The notes: generated by a model not told the origin, from the letters alone. DNA of 13,178 nt from an uncultured Eubacteriales bacterium (GCA_900313765.1 OMSN01000020.1:1-13178); one strand, 5' to 3'; positions 1 through 7,757 are shown, numbered from the stretch's first letter. Translations and numbers: made by a program.

Positions 1-720
1 TATAGTATTTGTAATAGTATTTCCATCAATAGATTTTGTATAACCTGTTAAATCATTTTCGTTAACTTCAACTTCATCTACTGTGTACTCAATTACTTGA
101 CCAGTTGTATCATAAAGTGCTAAGTTTTCAAAAGTATATACTTTTTCATTTACTGTGTTATCTACATCTACAACTAGTTCTTGTACTACTGTAGTACCAT
201 TTTTAACTTGAAGTTTGATTTGAGCTGGTCTTGTAGCATTTTCATTTGAGTTATCTGACCAAATTTTTGTTACTTCTATATTTGTTTTATCTTCTGGTAC
301 TGTAAATGTATTTGTAATAGTATAAGTTGCTTGATCTATTTGTTTAGAATAGAATTTTAAGTCGTCTGTATTTACTTCTACCTCATCTATTGTGTAAGTA
401 ATTTCTTGTCCATCTTCATCATAATATGGAAGGCCATAAATAGTATCTGTAATATTATCATCTTGAGTTACATCTATAATCTTTTCTTTTATTATTGCAT
501 CACCATTTTTAGCCACTATTTTAATTTTTTCTGGACGTTTAGAATATTCATTTGAGCCGTCTTCCCATTGTTTAGTGAATGTTATCTCTTTAGTTATTTC
601 TGGTACTCTGTATGTGTTATTAACAGTCACCTCAACTTGTAATGTATCGTTATCTATGTTAAATGATATTTCATTATCATAGAATTCTAAATCATTACTG
701 TTAACTTCTTTTTCTACAAA
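1..720 (-). repeat. Cna_B-type surface-protein repeats (one partial and two nearly complete units), coding
   Basis: Translated in the open frame from 1575, this stretch holds about 100-residue units that each end in NTF or NTY and restart with VPE: a partial unit at 720-607, a full one at 606-301, and one at 300-1 that runs off the edge. Each full unit has a VTKIW or FTKQW strand, a YTIDE or YTVDE strand and a TITNT or NTITNT end. Those positions match the lysine, glutamate and asparagine of Cna_B domains, which form an internal Lys-Asn isopeptide bond: K335/E398/N422 and K437/E501/N523. Cna_B repeats form stalks of sortase-anchored adhesins and pilins in Gram-positive bacteria. The units resemble each other as protein but are diverged as DNA. 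Neither the start nor the wall-anchor end of the adhesin is in view. Confidence 0.8.
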
Positions 721-1575
721 TGAAACAGTGGCTTCATCTGTGGAAGTCGCGACGAACGGAGTCAGAAGCATAACGCCTTCTGCAAGAGAAGTATCAAAGC
801 CTTCTACTGACAGGATGCCGTCCATACCGTCAACGCCGAAGAACTTAACATCGTAATCCATGTCGTCAGCTGCCTTCAGGATCTGGCTTGCCGGAGTGTA
901 ATAGATCGGAAGGAAGATCAGATCAGCGCCGCCATCCTTGCAGGCCTGGACCTGAGTGGTAAGGTCGGTGGAGTTATCGTCTGTGAACGCCTGCGGTTCA
1001 AGGACATCCAGTCCCAGTGTCTTCGCTTCTGCGAGGAAGGTATTCAGAATACCGGTCGAATATGCGTCAGCTGAGTTGTAAATGACGCCGATCTTGGTTC
1101 CAAGCTTCTGCTGTGCAATATAATCAGCAGACGCAAGACCCTGGTTGGGATCCGTGAAGCATACCTGGAAGATGTTGTCGCCAAGATCGATGACATCCTG
1201 GGAAGATGCGGACGGAGTCAGGCACAGCATGTTATCCGCGACTGCCTCAGCACCGACTGCCAGGCAGGGATTCGTGGTAACGGTACCGCCAAGGATCTGC
1301 ATTCCTTTGTCTTTCAGAGTGTTGTATGCATTCACGGAAGTCTCTGCGTCATGCATATCGTCTTCAAACGTGAGCTCGAACTGAATGTCTCCGCCCATCG
1401 CATTGACTTCATCTACCGCGATCTCCATTGCGTTCTGTACGCTGGAGCCATAGATGCCGGCAGGGCCTGTGGTCGGTCCGATGCCGCCGATCTTGATCAC
1501 TTCTGCAGCGGATGCGCTCATAACAAAGCTGGCTGCAAGAGCACCTGTAAGGACAATGGAAAGAACTTTCTTCAT
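1..1575 (-). CDS. Chimeric open frame: LivK-type ABC substrate-binding protein (N-terminal part) running into Cna_B repeats; 3' end beyond window
   Basis: The frame opens at ATG 1575, five bases after an AGGAGGA ribosome site (1587-1581), and has no stop down to base 1 (525 codons). Residues 1-24 are a signal peptide (MKKVLSIVLTGALAASF, then ASA-AE). Residues 25 to about 285 match the type I periplasmic-binding fold of branched-chain amino acid transporters: IKIGGIGP near 27-34, GPAGIYGSS, LGGTVTTNP, LTPSASS and VCFTDPNQG are all family landmarks. Such proteins capture amino acids outside the membrane for a LivHMGF permease; no permease genes are in the window. The family is usually about 370-400 residues, so the last part of the fold is missing. 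From residue 286 the protein is Cna_B adhesin repeat, in DNA of much lower GC. No lipobox cysteine follows the signal peptide. The fusion is most likely an assembly chimera; the binding-protein half is a confident call. Confidence 0.8.
   Translation of the reverse strand, partial: MKKVLSIVLTGALAASFVMSASAAEVIKIGGIGPTTGPAGIYGSSVQNAMEIAVDEVNAMGGDIQFELTFEDDMHDAETSVNAYNTLKDKGMQILGGTVTTNPCLAVGAEAVADNMLCLTPSASSQDVIDLGDNIFQVCFTDPNQGLASADYIAQQKLGTKIGVIYNSADAYSTGILNTFLAEAKTLGLDVLEPQAFTDDNSTDLTTQVQACKDGGADLIFLPIYYTPASQILKAADDMDYDVKFFGVDGMDGILSVEGFDTSLAEGVMLLTPFVATSTDEATVSFVEKEVNSNDLEFYDNEISFNIDNDTLQVEVTVNNTYRVPEITKEITFTKQWEDGSNEYSKRPEKIKIVAKNGDAIIKEKIIDVTQDDNITDTIYGLPYYDEDGQEITYTIDEVEVNTDDLKFYSKQIDQATYTITNTFTVPEDKTNIEVTKIWSDNSNENATRPAQIKLQVKNGTTVVQELVVDVDNTVNEKVYTFENLALYDTTGQVIEYTVDEVEVNENDLTGYTKSIDGNTITNTI
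700..740. other. Composition breakpoint / probable chimeric junction
   Basis: Above about 735 the minus-strand translation is a binding protein (LLTPFVATSTDEAT); below about 712 it is a Cna_B repeat (KEVNSNDLEFY). The residues between, VSFVE, could belong to either, which is what a join through a short shared sequence would leave. The AT-rich side has few G or C bases (13 of the first 60), whereas 781-840 is half GC. The break is not exactly placeable from sequence alone. A real domain fusion is possible but would cut a folded lobe of the binding protein. Confidence 0.7.
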
Positions 1576-1617
1576 AATAATCCTCCTTTAATATGTAAGC
1601 AGTTGCTAATGTCCCGT

Positions 1618-1646
1618 ATTTTATCACTAAATATTGTATCAATCAA
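1618..1646 (-). promoter_or_regulatory. Sigma-A-type promoter of the substrate-binding protein gene
   Basis: On the minus strand, TTGATT (1646-1641) is followed after 17 bases by TAAAAT (1623-1618), a good match to the vegetative consensus, 42 bases upstream of the ATG at 1575 and its AGGAGGA ribosome site. The surrounding 1620-1760 is AT-rich with several T or A runs and no gene. I see no clear operator palindrome here. Confidence 0.6.
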
Positions 1647-1772
1647 TGCGTTTTTTCTTTTTATATCGAAATATTTTCGGTTTTTTCGTGTTTATGAATG
1701 ATTATATTCGGAATTGTGTCTTCTTACTGTTCCGCTTGTGTTTTTTTCGTCTTCAGACTGAATTCCGCCATA

Positions 1773-1806
1773 CAGAAAACGGACCTGCCGTCATAGGCAG
1801 ATCCGT
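1773..1806 (-). terminator. Rho-independent terminator after the DUF6465-like gene
   Basis: On the minus strand an 11-base arm (1806-1796) pairs with 1789-1779 around a 6-base loop, with one G-U pair, and is followed directly by TTTTCTGT. It lies 66 bases past the stop of the gene at 1872. A second, weaker hairpin (TCCTGT-TGAG-ACAGGA, 1853-1838) sits between them, followed by a short ATTTTAAT stretch. Confidence 0.7.
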
Positions 1807-1871
1807 CTCATTCGCTTGGACTTATTAAAATACAGGCTCCTGTCTCAACAGGAATCTCTGAACCGTTTCAA

Positions 1872-2408
1872 TCAGAACTCAATGCGTCCGGTAAAGGACT
1901 CATTGATCACATAGTATGCTGCGTTTTCTTCCGGTTTCAGATACAGGTTGATGCTCTCAAGGTCAGCGGCCTTCTTGCCGAGTTCTCCGGTCCAGATGTT
2001 CTTCACTGCATCCATCAGATCCGAAGTCTTGATATCCTTGCCGAGATACTGCAGGGAAATGGATTCCTTCACAGCGGCTTTCTTGACAGTCTTCTTTGCA
2101 GCAGCCTTCTTCACAGTCGCAGCAGCCTTCTTGGTTGCCTTCGCAGCTGTGTCAGCAGCCTTCTTGGTTGCCTTTGCAGCAGCATCTGCGGTCTTCTTGG
2201 TTGCCTTTACAGCAGCCTTCTTGGTCTCTTCTGCCTTCACTTCAACAGCCTTTACTGATTCTTCAACAGCCTTTACTGATTCTTCTGCAGCCTTCTTCGT
2301 CTCTGCTTCCTTCTTCTCAACGGTCTCCTTGACCTCTTCTTTCTTTACTGCAGCGCTCTTCTTCACTTCTTCGGTCTTTGCTGCAACGTTCTTCTTAACG
2401 TCTTTCAT
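1872..2408 (-). CDS. DUF6465-like protein with long Lys/Ala/Glu repeat tail
   Basis: This 178-residue protein has two parts. Residues 1 to about 113 are almost entirely Lys, Ala, Glu, Val and Thr in degenerate 11-residue repeats (TKKAADTAAKA-like), giving a highly charged, probably helical tail that resembles histone H1-like or LEA-like sequences. Residues 114-178 form a compact domain (ISLQYLGKDIKTSDL, KPEENAAYYVIN, GRIEF at the end) matching the DUF6465 family as I remember it from Clostridia. No enzyme motif, signal peptide or membrane segment is present. Function is unknown; the basic tail suggests nucleic-acid binding or a stress or coat role, but that is conjecture. The start follows AGGAGGAG closely. 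It is a single-gene unit with its own promoter and terminator. A 21-base perfect tandem repeat and a 33-base periodic repeat lie in the coding DNA. Confidence 0.85.
   Translation of the reverse strand: MKDVKKNVAAKTEEVKKSAAVKKEEVKETVEKKEAETKKAAEESVKAVEESVKAVEVKAEETKKAAVKATKKTADAAAKATKKAADTAAKATKKAAATVKKAAAKKTVKKAAVKESISLQYLGKDIKTSDLMDAVKNIWTGELGKKAADLESINLYLKPEENAAYYVINESFTGRIEF
2128..2282 (-). repeat. Tandem coding repeats in the DUF6465-like gene
   Basis: The 14-mer TTCTTGGTTGCCTT (plus strand) recurs at 2128, 2161 and 2194, exactly 33 bases apart, encoding an 11-residue Lys/Ala-rich period. A perfect 21-base duplication at 2241-2261 and 2262-2282 encodes ESVKAVE twice. Such repeats can change copy number by slippage, and all period lengths are multiples of three, so changes would stay in frame. 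Confidence 0.85.
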
Positions 2409-2475
2409 AATCTCCTCCTGAATAACACATATTATATGTTAATTATAAAAGTCCCATAAGTGATTACAGCTTCGC

Positions 2476-2504
2476 ATAATACGCCTTCTTCTATTTTTTT
2501 TCAA
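2476..2504 (-). promoter_or_regulatory. Sigma-A-type promoter of the DUF6465-like gene
   Basis: On the minus strand, TTGAAA (2504-2499), a 17-base spacer and TATTAT (2481-2476) form a near-consensus vegetative promoter. It would give a leader of about 60 bases before ATG 2408 and its AGGAGGAG site. The rest of the 191-base gap between recG and this gene is AT-rich; I find no convincing recG terminator in it. Confidence 0.6.
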
Positions 2505-2599
2505 GCCTTTCACTGCGAAATAGGCATTTTTGCGGTGTTTTTGTGTGAATTGTATACACTTTTGACTATATTATCCAATCGAATTACATCGATGATTTC

Positions 2600-4684
2600 T
2601 CAGAGGACATCATGATTCCCCGTTGACGCTTCCAGCAGCTTCATATGATGGGCAATCTGCCGACCCTGCTGTGATGTCAGACCGGGATCTTCAAGCAGAA
2701 TCTTTTCGGCTGCTGCCTCCGCTGCCTGAAGCACCGGGGCGTCTGCATAGATATCTGCAAGCTGGAAGTTCAGCTCACCGCTCTGGCGGACCCCGAACAA
2801 TTCTCCCGGGCCCCTCAGCTCCAGGTCTTTTCTGGCGATCTCAAAACCGTCATTCGAAGAAGACAGAATATCCAGACGTTTTTTGACCGTATCGTTTTCG
2901 ATTCCGTATACAAAGATGCAGTAGGACTGTGCGTCCCCTCTGCCGACTCTTCCGCGCAGCTGATGCAGCTGAGCCAGTCCGAACCTCTCAGCGTTCTCCA
3001 CCATCATGACCGTAGCGTTCGGTACATTTACACCCACTTCAACGACCGTGGTCGATACCAGCACCTGGATCTCATTTGCTGAAAACCGTTCCATGATGGC
3101 CTGTTTTTCAGTACTCTTCATGCGCCCGTGCAGATACGCAACCTGAATCCCCGGGATCATAGACTGAAGCTTCTCCCGAAGGGAATCCGTATAATCGATC
3201 ACATTCTCTGCGTCAATCTCATCCGATTCCTCTACCATCGGGCAGATCACATAAGCCTGATGCCCTTCATGGACCTGCCTGGCAATAAACTGGTATGCCT
3301 TCGGTCTCCACGAAGCACCGACCACTGCATTCTTGATGGGAAGCCGGTTTGCAGGCATCTCGTCGATCACCGATACATCCAGGTCTCCGTACAGGATGAC
3401 TGCCAGGGTCCTGGGAATCGGTGTCGCGCTCATGACGATGGTGTGCGGCATCTTCCCCTTCTGTTCCAGTGTCTCTCTCTGGTTCACGCCGAACCGGTGC
3501 TGTTCATCTGTGATTACAAGGGCAAGGTCTCTGTATACAACTTTCTCCGTGATGAGGGCATGCGTACCGATCACTATGGAAGCTTCTCCGCTCTCCAGTT
3601 TCTCATACGCCTCTCTCTTCTGGGATGCCTTCAGAGATCCTGTAAGAAGAACTGCCTCATACGGCAGTCCCGCCCTGCCAAGCAGGTTCTGACAGGCCTC
3701 GTAATGCTGCCTTGCGAGCACTTCCGTCGGAACCATCAGGGCGCCTTGTTTTCCGTTGGCGGCGCACTGCACCAGGGCAAGAAACGCTACAATGGTCTTG
3801 CCGGAGCCTACATCCCCCTGGATCAGCCGTGCCATAACGGTCCGTGAAGCCATGCCGCCGGACACTTCTTTCCAGACACGCATCTGCGCGCCTGTCAGTT
3901 CATAGGGAAGACTCTCCAGCAGCTGCTTCGTCTGAGATACGGGAGCCAGAGGATATCCATCCTCGCTGCGAAGCCTGGAATCCCGCATTCTTTTCAGCAT
4001 CAGGATAAAGAAGAAAAACTCTTCAAACACAAGCCTCCGCCGTGCCCTGACAAGCTGCTCCTCCCCTTCCGGAAAATGGATCCCGCGCACTGCCGTTTTC
4101 CTGGAGACCAGATCATACCGGACACGCATATCCTCCGGAATATAATCCTCTGAGAGATCCAGGTGATCTGATCCGAAGAAGACCTCCTTCAGAGCTTTCT
4201 TCAGGGCATTCTCTGTCAGGCCCCGAACCAGCGGATAGACCGGCTGGAAAGTCTTCTTCATCTGTTCGTAGTCATACACATCATAGACCTTCGGCTGCTG
4301 CAGGAATACTTTATTCCCTTTTGCCTTCAGTCTTCCGCGGAACACATACACAGATCCCGGCTGAACCTGATTGCGTATAAAGGGCATGTTGTACCAGGTG
4401 ACATCCAGGTAGACGCCGCCTGTCAGAATCCTGCCCGTGGTGATCTTGAAAGAGCGAAGATAGCGCACACTGAGCGCCCTCTCGATCTTTCCTTCCACAG
4501 CGACCAGCCTTCCGTCATCAAATACCGTAAGGCCTCCCGCTGCCACCGGGTCTTCGCATACATCATAGGTCCTCGGGTAATAGGAGATCAGATCCGATAC
4601 CGTGCAGATCCCTGCTTTATTGAAATGAACCGCAGTCTTCTCTCCTATTCCCCTGACCGCCGTGATCGGTGATGATTCCTGCAT
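2600..4684 (-). CDS. recG: ATP-dependent DNA helicase RecG
   Basis: RecG reverses stalled replication forks and moves branched DNA junctions in the cytoplasm. From ATG 4684 the protein has 694 residues, about the family's usual length. The N-terminal wedge region (OB-fold, roughly 60-150) includes the AVRGIGEKTA helix-hairpin segment near the start. Helicase motifs follow in order: Walker A GDVGSGKT (290-297), DEQH (393-396), SATPIPRT (419-426), TTVVEVGVNVP (545-555) and QLRGRVGRG (575-583). The frame could be opened at GTG 4738, but this lies inside the preceding peptidase gene and adds an unrelated 18-residue leader. ATG 4684 sits 8 bases after that gene's stop, with GGAG at 4699-4696, so the two are probably translated from one message. 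All motifs are intact. Confidence 0.95.
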   Translation of the reverse strand: MQESSPITAVRGIGEKTAVHFNKAGICTVSDLISYYPRTYDVCEDPVAAGGLTVFDDGRLVAVEGKIERALSVRYLRSFKITTGRILTGGVYLDVTWYNMPFIRNQVQPGSVYVFRGRLKAKGNKVFLQQPKVYDVYDYEQMKKTFQPVYPLVRGLTENALKKALKEVFFGSDHLDLSEDYIPEDMRVRYDLVSRKTAVRGIHFPEGEEQLVRARRRLVFEEFFFFILMLKRMRDSRLRSEDGYPLAPVSQTKQLLESLPYELTGAQMRVWKEVSGGMASRTVMARLIQGDVGSGKTIVAFLALVQCAANGKQGALMVPTEVLARQHYEACQNLLGRAGLPYEAVLLTGSLKASQKREAYEKLESGEASIVIGTHALITEKVVYRDLALVITDEQHRFGVNQRETLEQKGKMPHTIVMSATPIPRTLAVILYGDLDVSVIDEMPANRLPIKNAVVGASWRPKAYQFIARQVHEGHQAYVICPMVEESDEIDAENVIDYTDSLREKLQSMIPGIQVAYLHGRMKSTEKQAIMERFSANEIQVLVSTTVVEVGVNVPNATVMMVENAERFGLAQLHQLRGRVGRGDAQSYCIFVYGIENDTVKKRLDILSSSNDGFEIARKDLELRGPGELFGVRQSGELNFQLADIYADAPVLQAAEAAAEKILLEDPGLTSQQGRQIAHHMKLLEASTGNHDVL

Positions 4685-4692
4685 ATGCACTG

Positions 4693-6366
4693 TCACTCCA
4701 TCTTTGCTTCCAGACCTCTGACTACCTCCGCCAGGCACCCGTCCTCAAAGGGATTGTTCAGGCCTACCTGCGGCAGCAGGTTCGTGAAGAAATCCGACGC
4801 TGACAGCCGGCACAGTTTCAGATAACTGTCCCATGCCTGTCTGTAGTCACGGTCCATCCATGCTTTGTACTGAAGGGCGTTTGTCTGGGCGATGCAGTAG
4901 TCAATGTAATACAGCGGGCAGTCATAGATATGGTGCTGTCTCTGCCAGAAACAACCGTCCTCATAATAATCATTTCCGGAATAATCCAGGTGCGGTTTGT
5001 ACTGCCTCTCCAGATCTCTCCACACCTGGTTGCGCGCTTTCGGGCTCAGGGATGGATCCGAATATATGATATCCTGGAACTCGTCCACCATGGTTCCGTA
5101 CGGGATAAAGATACAGCTGTCCTCAAAATGCATTCCGGCATAGTCTTTCGCCCGGTCACCGAAGAACCGGTCCATCCACGGCTCTGTAAAGAACTCCATG
5201 GACATGGAGTGGGTCTCAGCCGTCTCCATGGTGATATCCGAATGTTCCCTGATCGGGTCTTCCGATGCGATCCAGCCCTGGAAAGCATGACCGCACTCAT
5301 GGGTGATGACATCCGCGTCCCCGCTTGTCCCGTTAAAGTTGGCGAAGATGAACGGCGATTTATAGTCCGGCAGATATGTCATGTATCCGCCTGTTTTCTT
5401 GGTCTTGCGGCCGATGACATCAAACAGTTCATTGTCACACATGAAATTCATAAACTTTCCGGTTTCCGGGGACAGTTCATTGTACATTCCCCTCCCTGCT
5501 TCCAGGATCTGGGCAGGATCTCCCACCGGTTTCGGATTGCCCTGTGCAAAATAAACTCCTTCATCTTCAAAATGAAGATGATCGAGTCCGAGCCTGACCC
5601 GCCTTCTCTCATGCAGTTTCTCTGCGAAGGGGACAAAATCACGCTTTACCTGCTCCCTGAACGAACGCACATCCTCGCGGCCATAGCAGTTTCGCTGCAT
5701 GCGGGCATATCCCAGATCCAGGTAGTCCTTTCCGCCCATCGCCACAGCCTGCTGAGTGCGGTTCTTTACAAGAGCGTCATAGATATCATCCAGCTGTTCA
5801 CGGTTCTTCGTGAAAAACTCTGAATATTTCCTCCATGCTTCCACGCGGACCTTCCGGTCCGGATTGCGAAGATAGGGATTCATGAGCGACAGGTTCAGAG
5901 TCTCTCCATTCCATTCTATCTCAGCTGTCGCAAGCAGCATGTTATACTGCGTCTGGAGTTTATTTTCCTCCTGCATGAGCGGAAGGATCTTCTCATCAAC
6001 GGATTTCATGGCAAGTTCCATGTTCTTGAATGCAACTTTGCCTATCTTCTCCTCCAGATAAGGACGATACGGTGATTCATAGAGTTTCTTCTGATACTCC
6101 ACATTCAGGTTCCTTATCTCAGGCTGCACCGTATCGTAGTAATCCTGCTCCTGGCGGTAGAACTCATCCGTCATATCGATGTCATGCCGGATCTCGGCCA
6201 GCGTCATCAGTGTCATGATATGATCCGTGATCCTGTAGTACTCCTGATGGATCTGAAACTGTTCCTCACCGGACTTCGCCAGGTCCAGCCTATGGGTCAG
6301 ATCCTTCATATCTCTGCGCACTGCATCCATATCAATCCTGCTGTACGGCATCTGTGAAAACTTCAT
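4693..6366 (-). CDS. M3 family oligoendopeptidase (PepF-like)
   Basis: This is a zinc metallopeptidase of family M3 that cuts short peptides, probably in the cytoplasm since no signal peptide is present. At 557 residues it has the usual length of the clostridial group. The zinc site is HECGH at 356-360, with a downstream glutamate in AETHSMSMEF (about residue 384) 28 residues after the first histidine, the spacing seen in thimet-type M3 enzymes. A long, mostly helical N-terminal region (1 to about 200) matches the domain that caps the active-site channel. A TTG at 6372 is in frame but abuts the GGGAGG ribosome site; ATG 6366 is six bases from it and is the better start. It follows pepT by 78 bases without a visible terminator, so peptide-degrading genes appear grouped. 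PepF-like is a family name here, not proof of substrate. Confidence 0.92.
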   Translation of the reverse strand: MKFSQMPYSRIDMDAVRRDMKDLTHRLDLAKSGEEQFQIHQEYYRITDHIMTLMTLAEIRHDIDMTDEFYRQEQDYYDTVQPEIRNLNVEYQKKLYESPYRPYLEEKIGKVAFKNMELAMKSVDEKILPLMQEENKLQTQYNMLLATAEIEWNGETLNLSLMNPYLRNPDRKVRVEAWRKYSEFFTKNREQLDDIYDALVKNRTQQAVAMGGKDYLDLGYARMQRNCYGREDVRSFREQVKRDFVPFAEKLHERRRVRLGLDHLHFEDEGVYFAQGNPKPVGDPAQILEAGRGMYNELSPETGKFMNFMCDNELFDVIGRKTKKTGGYMTYLPDYKSPFIFANFNGTSGDADVITHECGHAFQGWIASEDPIREHSDITMETAETHSMSMEFFTEPWMDRFFGDRAKDYAGMHFEDSCIFIPYGTMVDEFQDIIYSDPSLSPKARNQVWRDLERQYKPHLDYSGNDYYEDGCFWQRQHHIYDCPLYYIDYCIAQTNALQYKAWMDRDYRQAWDSYLKLCRLSASDFFTNLLPQVGLNNPFEDGCLAEVVRGLEAKME

Positions 6367-6444
6367 CTCCAACCTCCCGTCTTATCTATACGACTGTTCC
6401 TCGTTTCACTTGTGTTCATCATTTTTGTTTTTCGTCCAAGACTC

Positions 6445-7728
6445 TCACTTCTGCGCATAGCAGCGCACGATCCCCAGAAGGATACGGACCACGGTATCCA
6501 TGTTCTCAGCCGTAATGTGTTCCAGCGGTCCGTGGAAACAGTACCCGCCGGTTCCCAGGTTCGGGCAGGGAAGTCCGCGGTAAGACAGCTGCGAACCATC
6601 CGTTCCGCCCCGGATCGGAGCAGTGTCTGCGCGAAGGCCCAGTTCCTTCATGACCTTCTTAACATTATCCACCAGATGCATGCAGGGTTCTATGTTTTCT
6701 TCCATGTTCCGGTACTGCTGATCGATGGTCAGAGTGCATGTCCCTGCTCCGTACTTTTCATTGACAGTCTTTTCGATAAAGCGAAGCATCTTCTGCCTGA
6801 CTTCAAACTGCTGGGCACTGTGGTCCCGGATCAGGCAGCGTACACTGGCGCTCTCCACACTGCCCTTCAGGTCAAACAGGTGATAGAATCCCTCGTATCC
6901 TTCCGTATTCTGCGGAGTCTCCGCGGATGGAAGCATGGCAATGATCTCACATGCGATCAGAGCCGCATTCTTCATGATCCCCTTCGCACTTCCGGGGTGA
7001 ACGCTCAGGCCCTTGATCTCAAACCGGGCGGTGGCTGCGTTGAAGGTCTCATAATTGATCATCTGCGGTGCCCCGCCATCCACGGTGTAGGCATAATCTG
7101 CGCCAAACGCGTCCAGATCCAGCAGATACGCGCCGCCTCCGATCTCCTCGTCGGGTGTAAATGCGATGCGGACCGGCCCGTGCGGGATCTTTACTCCTGT
7201 ACTGCCGGCAGGGATGCCGGACACGTCACAGCCTCCGGGAAGAGTCTCTTCCCCGGAGCCTTCGATCAGCAGCTGCGCGAGGGTTAGGATCTCCGCGATC
7301 CCTGCCTTGTCATCCGCTCCCAGCAGAGTCGTCCCGTCTGTAGTGATCAGAGTATGCCCCGCCAGGGTCTTCAGATGCGGGAACAGATCCGGATCCAGGA
7401 CTCTGCCGTTGCCGATCGCAAGTTTTCCGCCGTCATAATCTTTATGGATGCGGGGAGACACATTCTCTCCGCTGCAGTCCAGTGCTGTATCTAAATGGGC
7501 GATCAGTCCTATGGATGTCCTGTCCTCATACCCTTCGGTCGCAGGGATCGAGCCATATACATAACAGTGTTCATCCACCCGGGCATCTTCGATCCCAAGT
7601 GCTTTCATTTCCGAGACAAGTAAACGTGCAAGATCAAACTGCCTCATGGTGCTGGGGGTCTTCCCGGAATGCTCGTCACTTGTTGTCCATATCTTCGCAT
7701 ATTGAATCAGTCTCTCACAGGCTCTCAT
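6445..7728 (-). CDS. pepT: Peptidase T (tripeptide aminopeptidase), M20 family
   Basis: Peptidase T removes the N-terminal residue from tripeptides and uses two zinc ions in the cytoplasm. From ATG 7728 it has 427 residues. The metal and catalytic residues are all visible: H78 and D80 (AHLDTA), D139 (GADDKAG), E194-E195 (PDEEIG), D217 (VDGG) and H399 (YCFHGP). These follow the well-studied E. coli/Salmonella enzyme (H78, D80, D140, E173-E174, D196, H379), except for about 20 extra residues between D139 and E194. The frame stays open up to ATG 7812, but those 28 residues lie across the hairpin region, contain no conserved sequence, and would start before the fold. The ribosome site is modest (AGGAAAG, rather far upstream), so the start is less certain than the identity. 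The M3 peptidase follows 78 bases downstream. Confidence 0.94.
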   Translation of the reverse strand: MRACERLIQYAKIWTTSDEHSGKTPSTMRQFDLARLLVSEMKALGIEDARVDEHCYVYGSIPATEGYEDRTSIGLIAHLDTALDCSGENVSPRIHKDYDGGKLAIGNGRVLDPDLFPHLKTLAGHTLITTDGTTLLGADDKAGIAEILTLAQLLIEGSGEETLPGGCDVSGIPAGSTGVKIPHGPVRIAFTPDEEIGGGAYLLDLDAFGADYAYTVDGGAPQMINYETFNAATARFEIKGLSVHPGSAKGIMKNAALIACEIIAMLPSAETPQNTEGYEGFYHLFDLKGSVESASVRCLIRDHSAQQFEVRQKMLRFIEKTVNEKYGAGTCTLTIDQQYRNMEENIEPCMHLVDNVKKVMKELGLRADTAPIRGGTDGSQLSYRGLPCPNLGTGGYCFHGPLEHITAENMDTVVRILLGIVRCYAQK

Positions 7729-7757
7729 ATTTACCGTCTTTCTTTCCTCATATGACT

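Noticed and set aside
2090..2290. CRISPR array suggested by short regular repeats
   Set aside because: The repeats are in-frame codons of a Lys/Ala-rich protein with a 33-base period and no unique spacers.
1948..2421. Plus-strand frame of 157 residues rich in Ala, Phe and Ser that looks like a membrane protein
   Set aside because: It is the exact antisense of the Lys/Ala repeat gene; the repeated lysine codons read as Phe/Leu/Ser on the other strand. There is no ribosome site and the minus-strand gene has promoter, start and terminator.
2547..2563. Palindrome-like GTGT...ACAC with core TGTATACA as an operator
   Set aside because: It is in AT-rich DNA upstream of the predicted promoter, the outer match is imperfect and there is no linked regulator gene.
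4685..4738. Longer GTG start for recG
   Set aside because: It would overlap the peptidase gene, adds a Gly/Ser-rich leader unlike RecG, and ATG 4684 gives the usual length with a GGAG site.
4930..5823. Plus-strand frame of 297 residues antisense to the M3 peptidase
   Set aside because: It overlaps the zinc-site region of the real gene and has no family resemblance.
6412..7287. Plus-strand frame of 291 residues antisense to pepT
   Set aside because: It lies over the complete peptidase T gene with its metal ligands and shows no domain of its own.
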